From Streptomyces griseus subsp. griseus (lineage in GTDB: Bacteria; Actinomycetota; Actinomycetes; Streptomycetales; Streptomycetaceae): a stretch of DNA of 64,000 bases. The notes below the pieces were generated by a model. The model searched no databases and was not told the origin of the DNA. It saw only the letters and a program-made list of their open reading frames with translations. This document shows positions 28,270 to 37,228 of the stretch, piece after piece; within the stretch, counting starts at the first letter, position 1; each line of letters starts with the position of its first letter. The stretch lies in assembly GCF_000720255.1 (NCBI RefSeq), contig NZ_JOJE01000007.1:186001-250000 (forward strand), in the 5' to 3' direction. Both the position numbers and the translations under genes were made by a program.

Positions 28270-29334
28270 ATGTCTGCCGAGTACGCGACCTTCGGCCTGG
28301 CACCGGCGATGCGCGCCGGTGGGGTTCTCGCGGACGGTGGCGTCCAGGTCCACCGGGACTTCCTGGACTTCATCGTCGACGGGCGCCCACTGCTGTTCCG
28401 GCTCTCCGACCTCGACGCCGTCTCCCCACTGGCCTCCGACGTACCGCCGGCCATCTTCACCGCACAGGTTCGCGCCCTCCTCCTGGAGGCCGACCCGCCG
28501 CTGCCCGGCGGACGCTACGTCGTCTACGGCTGCCCCGAGTGCGAGGACCTCGGCTGCGGTGCCGTCACCGCGCTCATCGAACGGCACGACGACGACTACG
28601 TCTGGCGGGACTTCGCCTGGCAGACCGACGACCACGCCGACCTGGAGCTCAACGGCTACCACGGCCTCGGCCCCTTCCGCTTCCACGGCGAGGAGTACCG
28701 CGCTGCGCTCGGCGCCCTGCTGGACGACACGGCCCGCACCACCGACCGCCGCCGCGTGCTGCTGATCGGCGCCCGGGTCGCCCTCCTCGCCAAACTCGCG
28801 GCGGCGCTGCGCACCATCGGCATCGGCGCGGACATCGCCCACGACGCGAACGGTGTCACCGCCGACGAACTGCGCGCCTACGGCGCGGTCGTCCTCGGCA
28901 GCGCCGTCGGCGAGGAGGAACGGGCCGCCGTACGCGACTCCTTCGCCCGCGCCGGAGTCGACGTGGCCCACGTGGACGGACTCGCCCCCATCGTCCCGCT
29001 CCTGGTCGCCCAGATCGAGGGCGCGCTCGACCGCCGGCCGCCCGAACAGCGTCGCCTCGTCGGTCTGGTCGCCGCCGAGGGCGCCGCCGAAATCGAGGTG
29101 ACCTCCTCCTGCCGCGTCCGCGTCACCGCCTACCGCCTCGACCGCCTCTCCCGCCCCCATACCCACGACCTCCACGACGCCGTCCTCGACCCGGGCCGCC
29201 ACCACATACCCCTGGACCCCAAGGCCGTGAAGGGCGAGTCCTACGTCGTGGTCCGGACCACGGGGACGGTACGTGGAGGCGATGACCCGCTGAGCACCGG
29301 AGCGGCAGTGGCGGCCATTAGGATCGCCCCCTGA
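28270..29334 (+). CDS. Conserved hypothetical protein with a Cys-rich motif
   Basis: A 354-residue cytosolic protein I do not recognise with certainty. The first 150 residues contain a cysteine cluster, G-C-P-E-C-E-D-L-G-C-G (about residues 92-102), which could bind a metal, and W-R-D-F-A-W-Q. The middle (about 158-250) has the look of a small alpha/beta domain: R-R-V-L-L-I-G-A-R-V then alternating hydrophobic strands. Related genes are sometimes called oxidoreductase without evidence. Its TGA overlaps the ATG of the next gene by one base, so it is translationally coupled to the ABC-F protein. Confidence 0.72.
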   Translation: MSAEYATFGLAPAMRAGGVLADGGVQVHRDFLDFIVDGRPLLFRLSDLDAVSPLASDVPPAIFTAQVRALLLEADPPLPGGRYVVYGCPECEDLGCGAVTALIERHDDDYVWRDFAWQTDDHADLELNGYHGLGPFRFHGEEYRAALGALLDDTARTTDRRRVLLIGARVALLAKLAAALRTIGIGADIAHDANGVTADELRAYGAVVLGSAVGEEERAAVRDSFARAGVDVAHVDGLAPIVPLLVAQIEGALDRRPPEQRRLVGLVAAEGAAEIEVTSSCRVRVTAYRLDRLSRPHTHDLHDAVLDPGRHHIPLDPKAVKGESYVVVRTTGTVRGGDDPLSTGAAVAAIRIAP

Positions 29335-30974
29335 TGACTGCCACCCTCGTCGCCAAGAATCTCGCCGCCGGGCACGGCGACCGCTCCCTGTTCTCCGGGC
29401 TCGACCTCGTCGTCGCACCCGGAGACGTGATCGGGCTGGTCGGTGCCAACGGGGCGGGCAAGTCCACCCTGCTGAAGCTGCTCGCCGGGCTCACCGCGCC
29501 GGAGGAGGGGGAGCTCAGGCTCTCCCCGCCGACGGCGAGCGTGGGGCATCTGCCGCAGGAGCCGGAGCGGCGGCCGGGGGAGACCGTGCGGGAGTTCCTC
29601 GCGCGCCGTACCGGTGTCGACGAGGCACAGCGGGTGATGGACGAGGCGACGCAGGCCCTCGTCGACGGGGCGCCGGGCGCCGACGACGCGTACGCGACGA
29701 GCCTGGAGCGCTGGCTCGACCTCGGCGGCGCCGACCTCGACGAGCGGGCGGAGGAGGTCGCCGACTCGCTGGGCCTGGGCGTGGACCTCGACCAGCCGAT
29801 GACCTCCCTGTCCGGCGGTCAGGCGGCCCGCGCGGGACTCGCCTCCCTGCTGCTCTCCCGCTACGACGTCTTCCTGCTCGACGAACCCACCAACGACCTC
29901 GACCTGGACGGCCTGGAGCGCCTCGAACGTTTCGTGAGCGGCCTGCGCGCCGGCACCGTCGTCGTCAGCCACGACCGCGAGTTCCTCACCCGCACCGTCA
30001 CCAAGATCCTCGAACTCGACCCCGCCCAGCGGCGGGTCACCCTCTACGGCGGCGGCTACGAGGCCTACCTGGAGGAGCGCGCCACCGCCCGCCGGCACGC
30101 CCGCGACGACTACGAGGAGTACGCCGACAAGAAGGCCGCCCTGCAGGAACGAGCCCAGACGCAACGCTCCTGGATGGACAAGGGCGTGAAGAACGCGCGG
30201 CGCAAGGCGGGCAACGACAACGACAAGATCGGCCGCAAGTTCCGCAGCGAGGCGAGCGAGAAGCAGGCGGCGAAGGCCCGGCAGACGCAGCGCATGATCG
30301 AACGCCTGGAGGTGGTCGAGGAGCCGCGCAAGGAGTGGGAGCTGCGCATGGAGATCGCGTCGGCGCCCCGCTCCGGCGCGGTCGTGGCGACGCTGCGGGA
30401 CGCCGAGGTACGGCGCGGTGACTTCACCTTCGGGCCGGTCTCGCTCCAGATCGACTGGGCGGACCGCGTCGCGGTGACCGGGGCCAACGGCGCCGGCAAG
30501 TCGACCCTCCTCGGCGCGCTCCTCGGCCGTGTCCCCGTGGACGCCGGGCACGCGGCCCTGGGCTCCGGTGTGCTGGTCGGCGAGGTCGACCAGGCACGCG
30601 GGCTCTTCCACGGCCCCGAGACCCTGCTCGACGCCTTCTGCGCCGCCGTCCCCGACACGGAACCCGTCGAGGTGCGCACGCTGCTGGCGAAGTTCGGCCT
30701 CAAGTCGGACCATGTGGTGCGCCCGGCCGCCACCCTCTCCCCGGGTGAGCGCACCCGCGCGGCGCTGGCACTGCTCCAGGGCCGGGGTGTCAACCTCCTC
30801 GTCCTCGACGAGCCGACCAACCACCTCGACCTGCCGGCCATCGAGCAGCTGGAGTCGGCCCTCGATGCCTACGAGGGCACGCTCCTGCTGGTCACCCACG
30901 ACCGCCGGATGCTGGACGCGGTCCAGGTCACGCGCCGCCTGGAGGTGGCGGACGGCAAGGTGACCGAGCGCTAG
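29334..30974 (+). CDS. ABC-F family ATPase
   Basis: A 546-residue soluble ABC-F protein. Cassette 1: G-A-N-G-A-G-K-S-T, L-S-G-G-Q-A-A-R, L-L-D-E-P-T-N-D-L-D. Cassette 2: G-A-N-G-A-G-K-S-T, L-S-P-G-E-R-T-R, V-L-D-E-P-T-N-H-L-D. The linker between is long and highly basic (residues about 245-330, rich in R, K, E, Q). The start overlaps the previous stop (TGATG). Type of ribosomal role unknown. It differs from the other ABC-F protein in this window (8387-10021) in signature and linker, so the two are not recent duplicates. Confidence 0.9.
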   Translation: MTATLVAKNLAAGHGDRSLFSGLDLVVAPGDVIGLVGANGAGKSTLLKLLAGLTAPEEGELRLSPPTASVGHLPQEPERRPGETVREFLARRTGVDEAQRVMDEATQALVDGAPGADDAYATSLERWLDLGGADLDERAEEVADSLGLGVDLDQPMTSLSGGQAARAGLASLLLSRYDVFLLDEPTNDLDLDGLERLERFVSGLRAGTVVVSHDREFLTRTVTKILELDPAQRRVTLYGGGYEAYLEERATARRHARDDYEEYADKKAALQERAQTQRSWMDKGVKNARRKAGNDNDKIGRKFRSEASEKQAAKARQTQRMIERLEVVEEPRKEWELRMEIASAPRSGAVVATLRDAEVRRGDFTFGPVSLQIDWADRVAVTGANGAGKSTLLGALLGRVPVDAGHAALGSGVLVGEVDQARGLFHGPETLLDAFCAAVPDTEPVEVRTLLAKFGLKSDHVVRPAATLSPGERTRAALALLQGRGVNLLVLDEPTNHLDLPAIEQLESALDAYEGTLLLVTHDRRMLDAVQVTRRLEVADGKVTER

Positions 30975-30981
30975 GGGAAGT

Positions 30982-31040
30982 GCCCCGAAAGGGGCGCGGG
31001 GAACTGCGCGACCAGCCACAACCGGCCCGCAGTTCCCCGC
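30982..31040. terminator. Double stem-loop, bidirectional terminator (dispersed streptomycete element)
   Basis: GCCCC-gaaa-GGGGC (30982-30995) is followed at once by a second hairpin, GCGGGGAACTGC (30996-31007) with GCAGTTCCCCGC (31029-31040). It lies between two convergent genes. The second hairpin's sequence (GCGGGGAACTGCGCGAC) resembles a repeat seen many times at gene ends in streptomycete genomes; that is from memory. Confidence 0.85.
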
Positions 31041-31045
31041 AACGC

Positions 31046-33490
31046 TCAGCGCTTCCCGGGATCGAGCAGCCCGGCCTTGCGCAACGCGTCGGCCATCGCG
31101 CTGTTGGCCGGCGCAGGCGCCTGCCGCGCACCGCCGCCCTGCCGCGCACCGCCGCCCTGCCGCGCACCGCCGCCCTGCCGCGCACCGCCGCCCTGGCGCT
31201 GCTGCTGCTGCCGCTGCTGAGGCGGACGCCCGCCCCGCTGCTGTCGACGCTCACCGCCGGAGTCCTGCGCCTCGTCGTCCAGCCGCAACGTCAGCGAGAT
31301 CCGCTTGCGCGGGATGTCGACGTCGAGGACCTTCACCTTGACGATGTCACCGGGCTTCACCACGTCCCGCGGGTCCTTCACGAACGTCTTCGACATCGCG
31401 GAGACGTGCACCAGCCCGTCCTGGTGGACACCGACGTCGACGAACGCGCCGAAGGCCGCCACGTTCGTCACCACCCCCTCCAGGACCATCCCGGACGACA
31501 GGTCGGAGATCTTTTCCACGCCCTCCTTGAAGGTGGCCGTCTTGAAGGCGGGCCGCGGGTCGCGTCCGGGCTTCTCCAGCTCCTTGAGGATGTCGGTCAC
31601 GGTCGGCAGACCGAACGTCTCGTCGACGAATTCGGTCGGCTTCAGCGAGCGCAGCACCGAGGTGTTCCCGATGAGCGAGGCCACCTCCTGACCCGTGGTC
31701 TTCACCATCCGGCGCACCACCGGGTACGCCTCCGGGTGCACGCTGGAGGAGTCCAGCGGGTCGTCCCCGCCCCGGATGCGGAGGAAGCCCGCGCACTGCT
31801 CGTACGCCTTCGGGCCGAGCCGCGCCACCTTCTTCAGCTGGGAGCGCGAGGTGAACGGGCCGTTCGCGTCGCGGTGCGCCACGATGTTCTCGGCGAGTCC
31901 GGAGGTGACCCCGGAGACCCGGGCGAGCAGCGGCGCCGACGCGGTGTTCACGTCGACACCCACGCCGTTCACACAGTCCTCCACCACCGCGTCCAGCGAG
32001 CGCGACAGCTTCACCTCGGACAGGTCGTGCTGGTACTGGCCGACGCCGATCGACTTCGGGTCGATCTTCACCAGCTCGGCCAGCGGGTCCTGCAGCCGGC
32101 GCGCGATCGACACCGCGCCGCGCAGCGACACGTCCATGTCGGGCAGCTCCTGCGAGGCGAAGGCGGAGGCCGAGTACACGGACGCGCCCGCCTCGGACAC
32201 CATCACCTTGGTGAGCTGCAACTCCGGGTGCTTGGTGATGAGTTCACCGGCCAGTTTGTCGGTCTCGCGGGACGCCGTGCCGTTGCCGATGGCGACCAGC
32301 TCGACCGCGTGCTCCTTGGCGAGCCGCGCCAGCTTGGCGATCGCCTCGTCCCACTTGTTGGCCGGGACGTGCGGGTAGATCACGTCCGTGGCGACGACCT
32401 TGCCGGTCGCGTCGACCACGGCGACCTTCACGCCCGTACGGAAACCGGGGTCGAGGCCCAGCGTCGCGCGGGTGCCGGCCGGGGCGGCGAGCAGCAGGTC
32501 GCGGAGGTTCGCGGCGAAGACGTTGACCGCCTCGTCCTCGGCGGCCGTACGCAGCCGCAGCCGCAGGTCGATGCCGAGGTGGACGAGGATCCGGGTGCGC
32601 CAGGCCCAGCGGACCGTGTCCGTGAGCCACTTGTCGCCGGGGCGCCCGCGGTCGGCGATCCCGAACCTGGACGCGACGATCGCCTCGTACGACGAGGGCC
32701 CGGGCTGCTCGGAGGGCTCCTCCGGCTCCAGGACGAGGTCGAGGACCTCCTCCTTCTCGCCCCGCAGCATCGCCAGGATGCGATGTGAGGGCAGCTCGGT
32801 GAACGGCTCGGCGAAGTCGAAGTAGTCGGCGAACTTGGCGCCCGCCTCCTCCTTGCCGTCCCGCACCTTGGCCGCCAGCCGCCCGCGCGCCCACATGCGC
32901 TCGCGCACCTCACCGATCAGGTCGGCGTCCTCCGAGAACCGCTCGGTGAGGATCGCCCGCGCCCCGTCCAGGGCGGCCTGCGGATCGGCCACGCCCTTGT
33001 CCGCGTCGACGAACGCGGCGGCCGCGGCGAGGGGATCGACGCTCGGATCACCGAGCAGCCCCTCCGCCAGCGGCTCCAGCCCCGCCTCCCGCGCGATCTG
33101 CGCCTTGGTGCGCCGCTTGGGCTTGTACGGCAGGTAGATGTCCTCCAGGCGCGCCTTGGTCTCGGCACCCCGGATCTGCGCCTCCAGCTCCTCGGTGAGC
33201 TTGCCCTGCTCGCGCACCGACTCCAGGATCGCCGCGCGCCGCTCCTCCAGCTCCCGCAGATAGCGCAGCCGCTCCTCGATCGTGCGCAGCTGCGCGTCGT
33301 CGAGCATCTCGGTCGCTTCCTTGCGGTAGCGGGCGATGAAGGGCACCGTCGAACCGCCGTCGAGCAGTTCGACGGCGGCCTTCACCTGCCGCTCCCGTAC
33401 GCCGAGCTCCTCGGCGATCCTGCCTTCGATGGACCCTGCCTTGATGGGCCCGCTGGGCCCGTTGGACCCATTGGATCCGGGTGTCGTCAC
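31046..33490 (-). CDS. tex: Tex-family RNA-binding transcription accessory protein
   Basis: An 814-residue Tex protein. Order of domains: helical N-terminal region, YqgF/RuvC-like nuclease fold ([11 protein letters not shown] near residue 345), helix-hairpin-helix region ([14 protein letters not shown]), and a C-terminal S1 RNA-binding domain ([21 protein letters not shown]). It binds nucleic acid and affects transcription and stress tolerance. A GTG at 33490 gives a normal start. After the S1 domain is a low-complexity, Gln/Arg/Gly-rich tail with four exact repeats of R-Q-G-G-G-A from an 18-bp DNA repeat (31123-31194), ending in a short conserved-looking [10 protein letters not shown] motif. 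Confidence 0.95.
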   Translation of the reverse strand: MTTPGSNGSNGPSGPIKAGSIEGRIAEELGVRERQVKAAVELLDGGSTVPFIARYRKEATEMLDDAQLRTIEERLRYLRELEERRAAILESVREQGKLTEELEAQIRGAETKARLEDIYLPYKPKRRTKAQIAREAGLEPLAEGLLGDPSVDPLAAAAAFVDADKGVADPQAALDGARAILTERFSEDADLIGEVRERMWARGRLAAKVRDGKEEAGAKFADYFDFAEPFTELPSHRILAMLRGEKEEVLDLVLEPEEPSEQPGPSSYEAIVASRFGIADRGRPGDKWLTDTVRWAWRTRILVHLGIDLRLRLRTAAEDEAVNVFAANLRDLLLAAPAGTRATLGLDPGFRTGVKVAVVDATGKVVATDVIYPHVPANKWDEAIAKLARLAKEHAVELVAIGNGTASRETDKLAGELITKHPELQLTKVMVSEAGASVYSASAFASQELPDMDVSLRGAVSIARRLQDPLAELVKIDPKSIGVGQYQHDLSEVKLSRSLDAVVEDCVNGVGVDVNTASAPLLARVSGVTSGLAENIVAHRDANGPFTSRSQLKKVARLGPKAYEQCAGFLRIRGGDDPLDSSSVHPEAYPVVRRMVKTTGQEVASLIGNTSVLRSLKPTEFVDETFGLPTVTDILKELEKPGRDPRPAFKTATFKEGVEKISDLSSGMVLEGVVTNVAAFGAFVDVGVHQDGLVHVSAMSKTFVKDPRDVVKPGDIVKVKVLDVDIPRKRISLTLRLDDEAQDSGGERRQQRGGRPPQQRQQQQRQGGGARQGGGARQGGGARQGGGARQAPAPANSAMADALRKAGLLDPGKR
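31123..31194. repeat. Four exact 18-bp tandem repeats in the tex tail
   Basis: The unit GCCGCGCACCGCCGCCCT (plus strand) occurs four times in direct succession. It codes on the minus strand for a six-residue R-Q-G-G-G-A unit. In-frame and identical copies suggest recent slippage, so copy number may differ between strains. Confidence 0.9.
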
Positions 33491-33578
33491 GATCCCGTAC
33501 CGCCTTCTCCACTGAGGTTGCGCGGCAATTGTGGCAGGCCGGACCGACACTCGGGGATCAGGGCGGGGACACGGCGGG

Positions 33579-33719
33579 TCAGGCCCTGCCGCGGTGGGCG
33601 GAGGACGAGGCGCCGCCGAACAGCCTGGCCAGGGCGCGGAACGGGAGCGTCACCACCGTGGCTATCGCTCCACCGATCTGGCGCAGCACGTCTGCGATCG
33701 CACGGAACACGAAATTCAC
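33579..33719 (-). CDS. 46-residue LPFR-motif small protein
   Basis: A small protein starting with GTG at 33719, with GAGGAAAG immediately ahead. It has an amphipathic/hydrophobic N-terminal helix ([20 protein letters not shown]) followed by [14 protein letters not shown], a motif I recognise from a family of short streptomycete proteins; function unknown, membrane association likely. It lies 89 bases upstream of the tex start on the same strand. Confidence 0.75.
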   Translation of the reverse strand: MNFVFRAIADVLRQIGGAIATVVTLPFRALARLFGGASSSAHRGRA

Positions 33720-33880
33720 CTTTCCTCGCTGGTCTTCGCTTCCTCGTCCCGCCGTGGCGGCGGGACAAGATCCGAGTACCTCGGCCGCGTCCGATCATGC
33801 GCGCGCCGCCCCTTCCCATGGCAGGAACAGCGGGAAAGCCGTCATTGCGGCCATGCGGTCACCCGTCAGGAATCGTCCGC

Positions 33881-34327
33881 ATGGCGCAGCGCACCGTTCT
33901 CGTCGTCCTCTTCGACGGCGTCCAGACCGTGGAGACGCTCGCCGCCCGCGCCCGCGCCGCCGACGCCACCAGCACCTGGACGACCTCCGTGTGCACCGGC
34001 TCGCTACTGCTGGCCGCCGCGGGTCTCCGCGACGGCCGCCGCGCCACCAGCCCCTGGCCGGCACTCGACCAGCTGAAGCCCTTCGGCGCCGAGCCGACGG
34101 GGGAGCGGGTCGTCACCGGCGGCAAGTACGTCACCGCGGCCGGCGTCTCCGCGGGCATCGACATGGCCCTCACCCTGCTCGGCCGGATCGCGGGCGACGT
34201 CCGCGCCCAGACCGTCCAGCTCGCCGCCGAGTATGACCCGCAGCCGCCCTACGACGCCGGATCCCCCGTGAAGGCGTCCGCCGCCGTCGACGCGCCCCGG
34301 GCGCGCAGCCGCTTCATCCTCACGTAG
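33881..34327 (+). pseudogene. DJ-1/PfpI-family protein with an internal deletion
   Basis: The 148-residue product begins V-L-V-V-L-F-D-G-V-Q-T-V-E, like the first strand of DJ-1/PfpI proteins, and from about residue 32 reads T-W-T-T-S-V-C-T-G-S-L-L-L-A-A-A-G, the cysteine-elbow part. It then continues to the normal C terminus (R-V-V-T-G-G-K-Y-V-T-A-A-G-V-S-A-G-I-D-M-A). Complete relatives are about 200-230 residues, with roughly 70-90 between these two parts (including the oxyanion and V-V-P-G-G segments), and these are missing. The frame stays open, so a truncated protein could be made, but the core sheet is incomplete. It overlaps the convergent hydratase by 8 bases. Confidence 0.72.
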
Positions 34328-35069
34328 GCACACTCCACGTGAAGCGCGGCTGCCTGCGCTGAAGGAACGCGGCGACACCCTCCGCGGTGTCGCCGCTGCC
34401 GCGTGCCTGCGCGGCCCAGTGGGCGTCCCGGTCGGTGCGTCCGTCGGCGAACTCCTTCGCCGCCGCCTGCGTCAGCTGCGAGCGGCTCACCAGGACCCGC
34501 GTGAACTCCGCGACGCGCTCGGCGAGCCCGCCGGCGGGCAGCACCTCGTCTACCAGGCCGGTCCGCAGCGCCCGCCCCGAGTCGATCAACTCACCGGAGA
34601 ACAATAGGTACTTGGTGGTGGCGGGCCCCACCAGCGAGGCGAGTCGCCGCGTGGAGGACGCCGGATACACGATGCCGAGCTTCGCCGGTGTCACCCCGAA
34701 CAGGGCCCCCTCCTCCGCGAACCGCAGGTCGCAGGCCGCGGCGAGCTGCGAGCCGCCGCCCACGCAGTGCCCCCGTATCGCCGCCAGCGTGGGCTTGGGG
34801 AAGGCGGCGAGGGCCTCCTCGGCCTCCACGGCCAACCGCTGCGCCTCGTCGGGTGACCCCTGGAGCGTGGAGATGTCGGCCCCCGCGCAGAAGGTGTCGC
34901 CCGCACCGGTCAGCACCATCGCCCGTACGCCGGGGTCGGCGGCCAGGGTCCGCAGGAGCGGCGGCAGCGCCCGCCACATGGCGGCCGTCATGGCGTTGCG
35001 CTTGGCCGGATGGTGGACGACGACGGTGGCGACCGAGTCGGCGACGCTGTGCAGCAGCTGCGGCTCCAT
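34320..35069 (-). CDS. Enoyl-CoA hydratase/isomerase family protein
   Basis: A 249-residue crotonase-fold enzyme. Features: H-P-A-K-R-N-A-M-T near residue 19, the oxyanion loop G-A-G-D-T-F-C-A-G-A-D-I, and A-A-I-R-G-H-C-V-G-G-G-S-Q-L-A; the position of the first catalytic Glu reads E-E-G-A-L-F-G-V-T-P-A-K-L-G. It hydrates or isomerises an acyl-CoA of unknown structure. ATG at 35069 starts right after an upstream open extension with no homology. Monocistronic. Confidence 0.92.
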   Translation of the reverse strand: MEPQLLHSVADSVATVVVHHPAKRNAMTAAMWRALPPLLRTLAADPGVRAMVLTGAGDTFCAGADISTLQGSPDEAQRLAVEAEEALAAFPKPTLAAIRGHCVGGGSQLAAACDLRFAEEGALFGVTPAKLGIVYPASSTRRLASLVGPATTKYLLFSGELIDSGRALRTGLVDEVLPAGGLAERVAEFTRVLVSRSQLTQAAAKEFADGRTDRDAHWAAQARGSGDTAEGVAAFLQRRQPRFTWSVPT

Positions 35070-35176
35070 GCGCCGGATGCTATCCGGCGGACCGCGCCCG
35101 TGATCACGACGTCCGAGGTGAGTTACGGCACGAGGACAAGGGGCACCCGAAGGAAAAGACACCCGAGGAGGCGGCC

Positions 35177-35758
35177 ATGGTCACGTCCATCCGCCGCAAG
35201 GGCGAGGCGGAGAAGCTCCGGCGCGACTTCAGCTGGATCGGCGCGCTCGGCGTGCTGCTGGTGATCGCGGGACTCGTCGGGCTGATCTACACCGGCGTCG
35301 CCACCCTCACCTCGATGATCCTGTTCGGCTGGCTGCTGCTGATCGGTGGCTTCGTCGGCCTGCTGCACGCGGTGCAGGCGCGCGGGAGCAACTTCTTCTG
35401 GCTCGGAGCCGCCGTCGCCGCCCTGAACATCGCCGCGGGTGTGGTGATCATCCGCTCGCCCGACGAGGCCGCCGATGCCCTCACCATGTTCGCCGCGCTG
35501 CTGTTCCTGACCGCCGGCCTCTTCAGGGTGGTCGGCAGCCTCGTGGTGCGCGGGCCCCAGTTCGGCTGGACCCTCGTGCTGGGCGCCTTCGACCTGCTGC
35601 TGGGCGTGCTGGTGCTCGCGAACTGGCCGAGCAGCAGCCAGTACGTCATCGGCTGCTTCTTCTCCCTCGCGCTGCTCTTCGACGGGCTCGGCCTGATGGC
35701 CACCGGATTCGGAGGCCGCCGCATCGTCGGCATGGTCACCGACCGCCTCCACACCTAG
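35177..35758 (+). CDS. HdeD/DUF308-family membrane protein
   Basis: A 193-residue integral membrane protein with six predicted helices in three pairs, the layout of the HdeD-like DUF308 family. Residues 1-19 are charged and cytosolic (R-R-K-G-E-A-E-K-L-R-R). GAGGAGG just before the ATG supports the start. Function unknown; E. coli HdeD is linked to acid resistance. It is preceded divergently by the hydratase gene. Confidence 0.9.
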   Translation: MVTSIRRKGEAEKLRRDFSWIGALGVLLVIAGLVGLIYTGVATLTSMILFGWLLLIGGFVGLLHAVQARGSNFFWLGAAVAALNIAAGVVIIRSPDEAADALTMFAALLFLTAGLFRVVGSLVVRGPQFGWTLVLGAFDLLLGVLVLANWPSSSQYVIGCFFSLALLFDGLGLMATGFGGRRIVGMVTDRLHT

Positions 35759-35964
35759 ACGACAGCCCCTAACCCGTACAAGCGGAAGAGTTCGCAACCT
35801 CGGCGTGGCCAGGACAGGAGCGGTCCCACAACTGACCGTGTCATACGCCAGTGGTCAGAAACGTTCGATATGCGCTGACTTCTGTTCAGTTCTCGGGTGT
35901 GCGGGCGCGCGGTACCAACACTCGTCTCGTGGTGACAATCGAGCGCAAGGGTGGCGACCGGACG

Positions 35965-36420
35965 ATGGAGAACCACGGGCCGCCGCAGCCGCTGCCGTAC
36001 GAGGGGGTCTGGCGGTTCACCGCCCCCGCCGTGGACGCCTCGGTCCCGCAGGCGCGGCACGCCGTGCGGGACCTGCTGCACCGCCAGGGCGTGCCGCTCG
36101 CGGACGACCTGGCCCAAGGGCTCCTGCTGATCGTCTCGGAGCTGGTGACCAACGCCGTCCGGCACGCGGCACTGCTCTCCCCGATGCTCGCCGTGGAGGT
36201 CGCCGTCGGCGCCGAGTGGGTGCGGGTGTCCGTGGAGGACAACCACCCCTACCGGCCGACGGCCCTCGAGACCGACCACGGCCGCACCGGTGGCCGCGGC
36301 CTGCTCCTGGTGCGCGAGATCACCCACGAGGCGGGCGGGGTGTGCGACGTCGAGCACACGTCGAGCGGCGGCAAGGTGATCTGGGCCGCCATGCCGCTCA
36401 AACCCGCCCTGCCCTCCTGA
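35965..36420 (+). CDS. Anti-sigma-factor-like ATPase (HATPase/RsbW type)
   Basis: A 151-residue GHKL-fold protein. The N box is seen in L-I-V-S-E-L-V-T-N-A-V-R-H-A (about residues 56-69), and the nucleotide-lid glycine motif is G-R-T-G-G-R-G-L-L-L-V. These small streptomycete proteins resemble the RsbW/SpoIIAB serine kinase-anti-sigma factors that bind and phosphorylate STAS partners. No anti-sigma antagonist or sigma factor is adjacent. ATG 35965 is preferred; upstream starts at 35932 (GTG) and 35851 are possible. The 206-base upstream region has an inverted repeat CTGACC/GGTCAG (35832-35837 and 35853-35858). Confidence 0.87.
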   Translation: MENHGPPQPLPYEGVWRFTAPAVDASVPQARHAVRDLLHRQGVPLADDLAQGLLLIVSELVTNAVRHAALLSPMLAVEVAVGAEWVRVSVEDNHPYRPTALETDHGRTGGRGLLLVREITHEAGGVCDVEHTSSGGKVIWAAMPLKPALPS

Positions 36421-36438
36421 GCGGTCCAGCCGGACAGG

Positions 36439-37032
36439 TCACCAACCCGCCGAGGGACCGGTCAGCTCCCGGACCGCCGGGCGCGCCGCGTCCAGGACGG
36501 TCGTGAACCACGCCGAGAACGTGTCCTTGGCGTGGCGCTCGGCCAGCTCGGCCGGCGTCACGAAGGCCGTCGCGCCGACCTCCTCCTCGTCCGGCCGCAG
36601 CGGGGACTGCACCAGGCCCACGAACAGGTGGTTGTACTCCTGCTCCACCAGGCCGGATTCCGGGTCCGGGTGGTTGTAGCGGACCGTGCCCGCCTCGGCG
36701 AGCAGCGAAGGGGAGACCCCGAGTTCCTCGTGCGTCCGGCGGGCCGCCGCCGCGAAGGGTGCCTCGCCGGGGTAGGGGTGTCCGCAGCAGGTGTTCGACC
36801 ACACGCCGGGGGAGTGGTACTTGCCGAGCGCGCGCTGCTGGAGCAGCAGCCGGCCCCGCTCGTCGAAGAGGAACACCGAGAAGGCGCGGTGCAGTTGCCC
36901 GGGTGGCTGATGCGCGGCGAGCTTCTCCGCGGTGCCGATCGTCACACCGTTCTCATCGACGAGCTCCAGCAAAATCGCGTCCTCGGTGCCGCTCGACGAG
37001 CTGTGCGTCGCGGTGGCAGGTGTGATCGGCAT
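36439..37032 (-). CDS. idi: Isopentenyl-diphosphate delta-isomerase, type I
   Basis: A 197-residue Nudix-fold isomerase that interconverts isopentenyl and dimethylallyl diphosphate. Family motifs: H-R-A-F-S-V-F-L-F near residue 48, the catalytic cysteine in S-N-T-C-C-G-H-P, and R-R-T-H-E-E-L-G-V. The catalytic glutamate lies in E-Y-N-H-L-F-V-G. ATG at 37032 with AAGGA upstream; in-frame ATGs at 37038 and 37047 are alternatives. It feeds the isoprenoid pathway used by the hopanoid operon 10 kb away but is not linked in transcription. Confidence 0.95.
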   Translation of the reverse strand: MPITPATATHSSSSGTEDAILLELVDENGVTIGTAEKLAAHQPPGQLHRAFSVFLFDERGRLLLQQRALGKYHSPGVWSNTCCGHPYPGEAPFAAAARRTHEELGVSPSLLAEAGTVRYNHPDPESGLVEQEYNHLFVGLVQSPLRPDEEEVGATAFVTPAELAERHAKDTFSAWFTTVLDAARPAVRELTGPSAGW

Positions 37033-37110
37033 ACCCATCCTTCGCATCGGTCTTCGCGCCCCAAGTCTGCCGTACCAAACCGGCACTCCCGGCACTTCGC
37101 GGTACGCGTC

Positions 37111-37140
37111 ACCGGGCCGGCGCCGGAAGAGGGGCCCGGT
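37111..37140 (-). terminator. Stem-loop after the cation-efflux gene
   Basis: ACCGGGCC (37111-37118) pairs with GGCCCGGT (37133-37140) over a 14-nt loop. It lies about 90 bases past the stop of the leftward efflux gene and before the idi promoter. Confidence 0.5.
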
Positions 37141-37228
37141 AGAAGATCGTGCCCTGCGTGACGGAGCGGGAACCGTCGGTGGCGTGCCGGTCGGCGGCAG
37201 GTGCCGTCCTCGCCCCGCCGGTGCCGGT

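Noticed and set aside
31123..31194. CRISPR-like array
   Set aside because: The units are contiguous with no spacers and lie in frame inside tex.
35832..35858. Inverted repeat CTGACC/GGTCAG as an operator for the anti-sigma-like ATPase
   Set aside because: Arms are only 6 bp with a 15-bp gap, which is expected by chance at this GC content.
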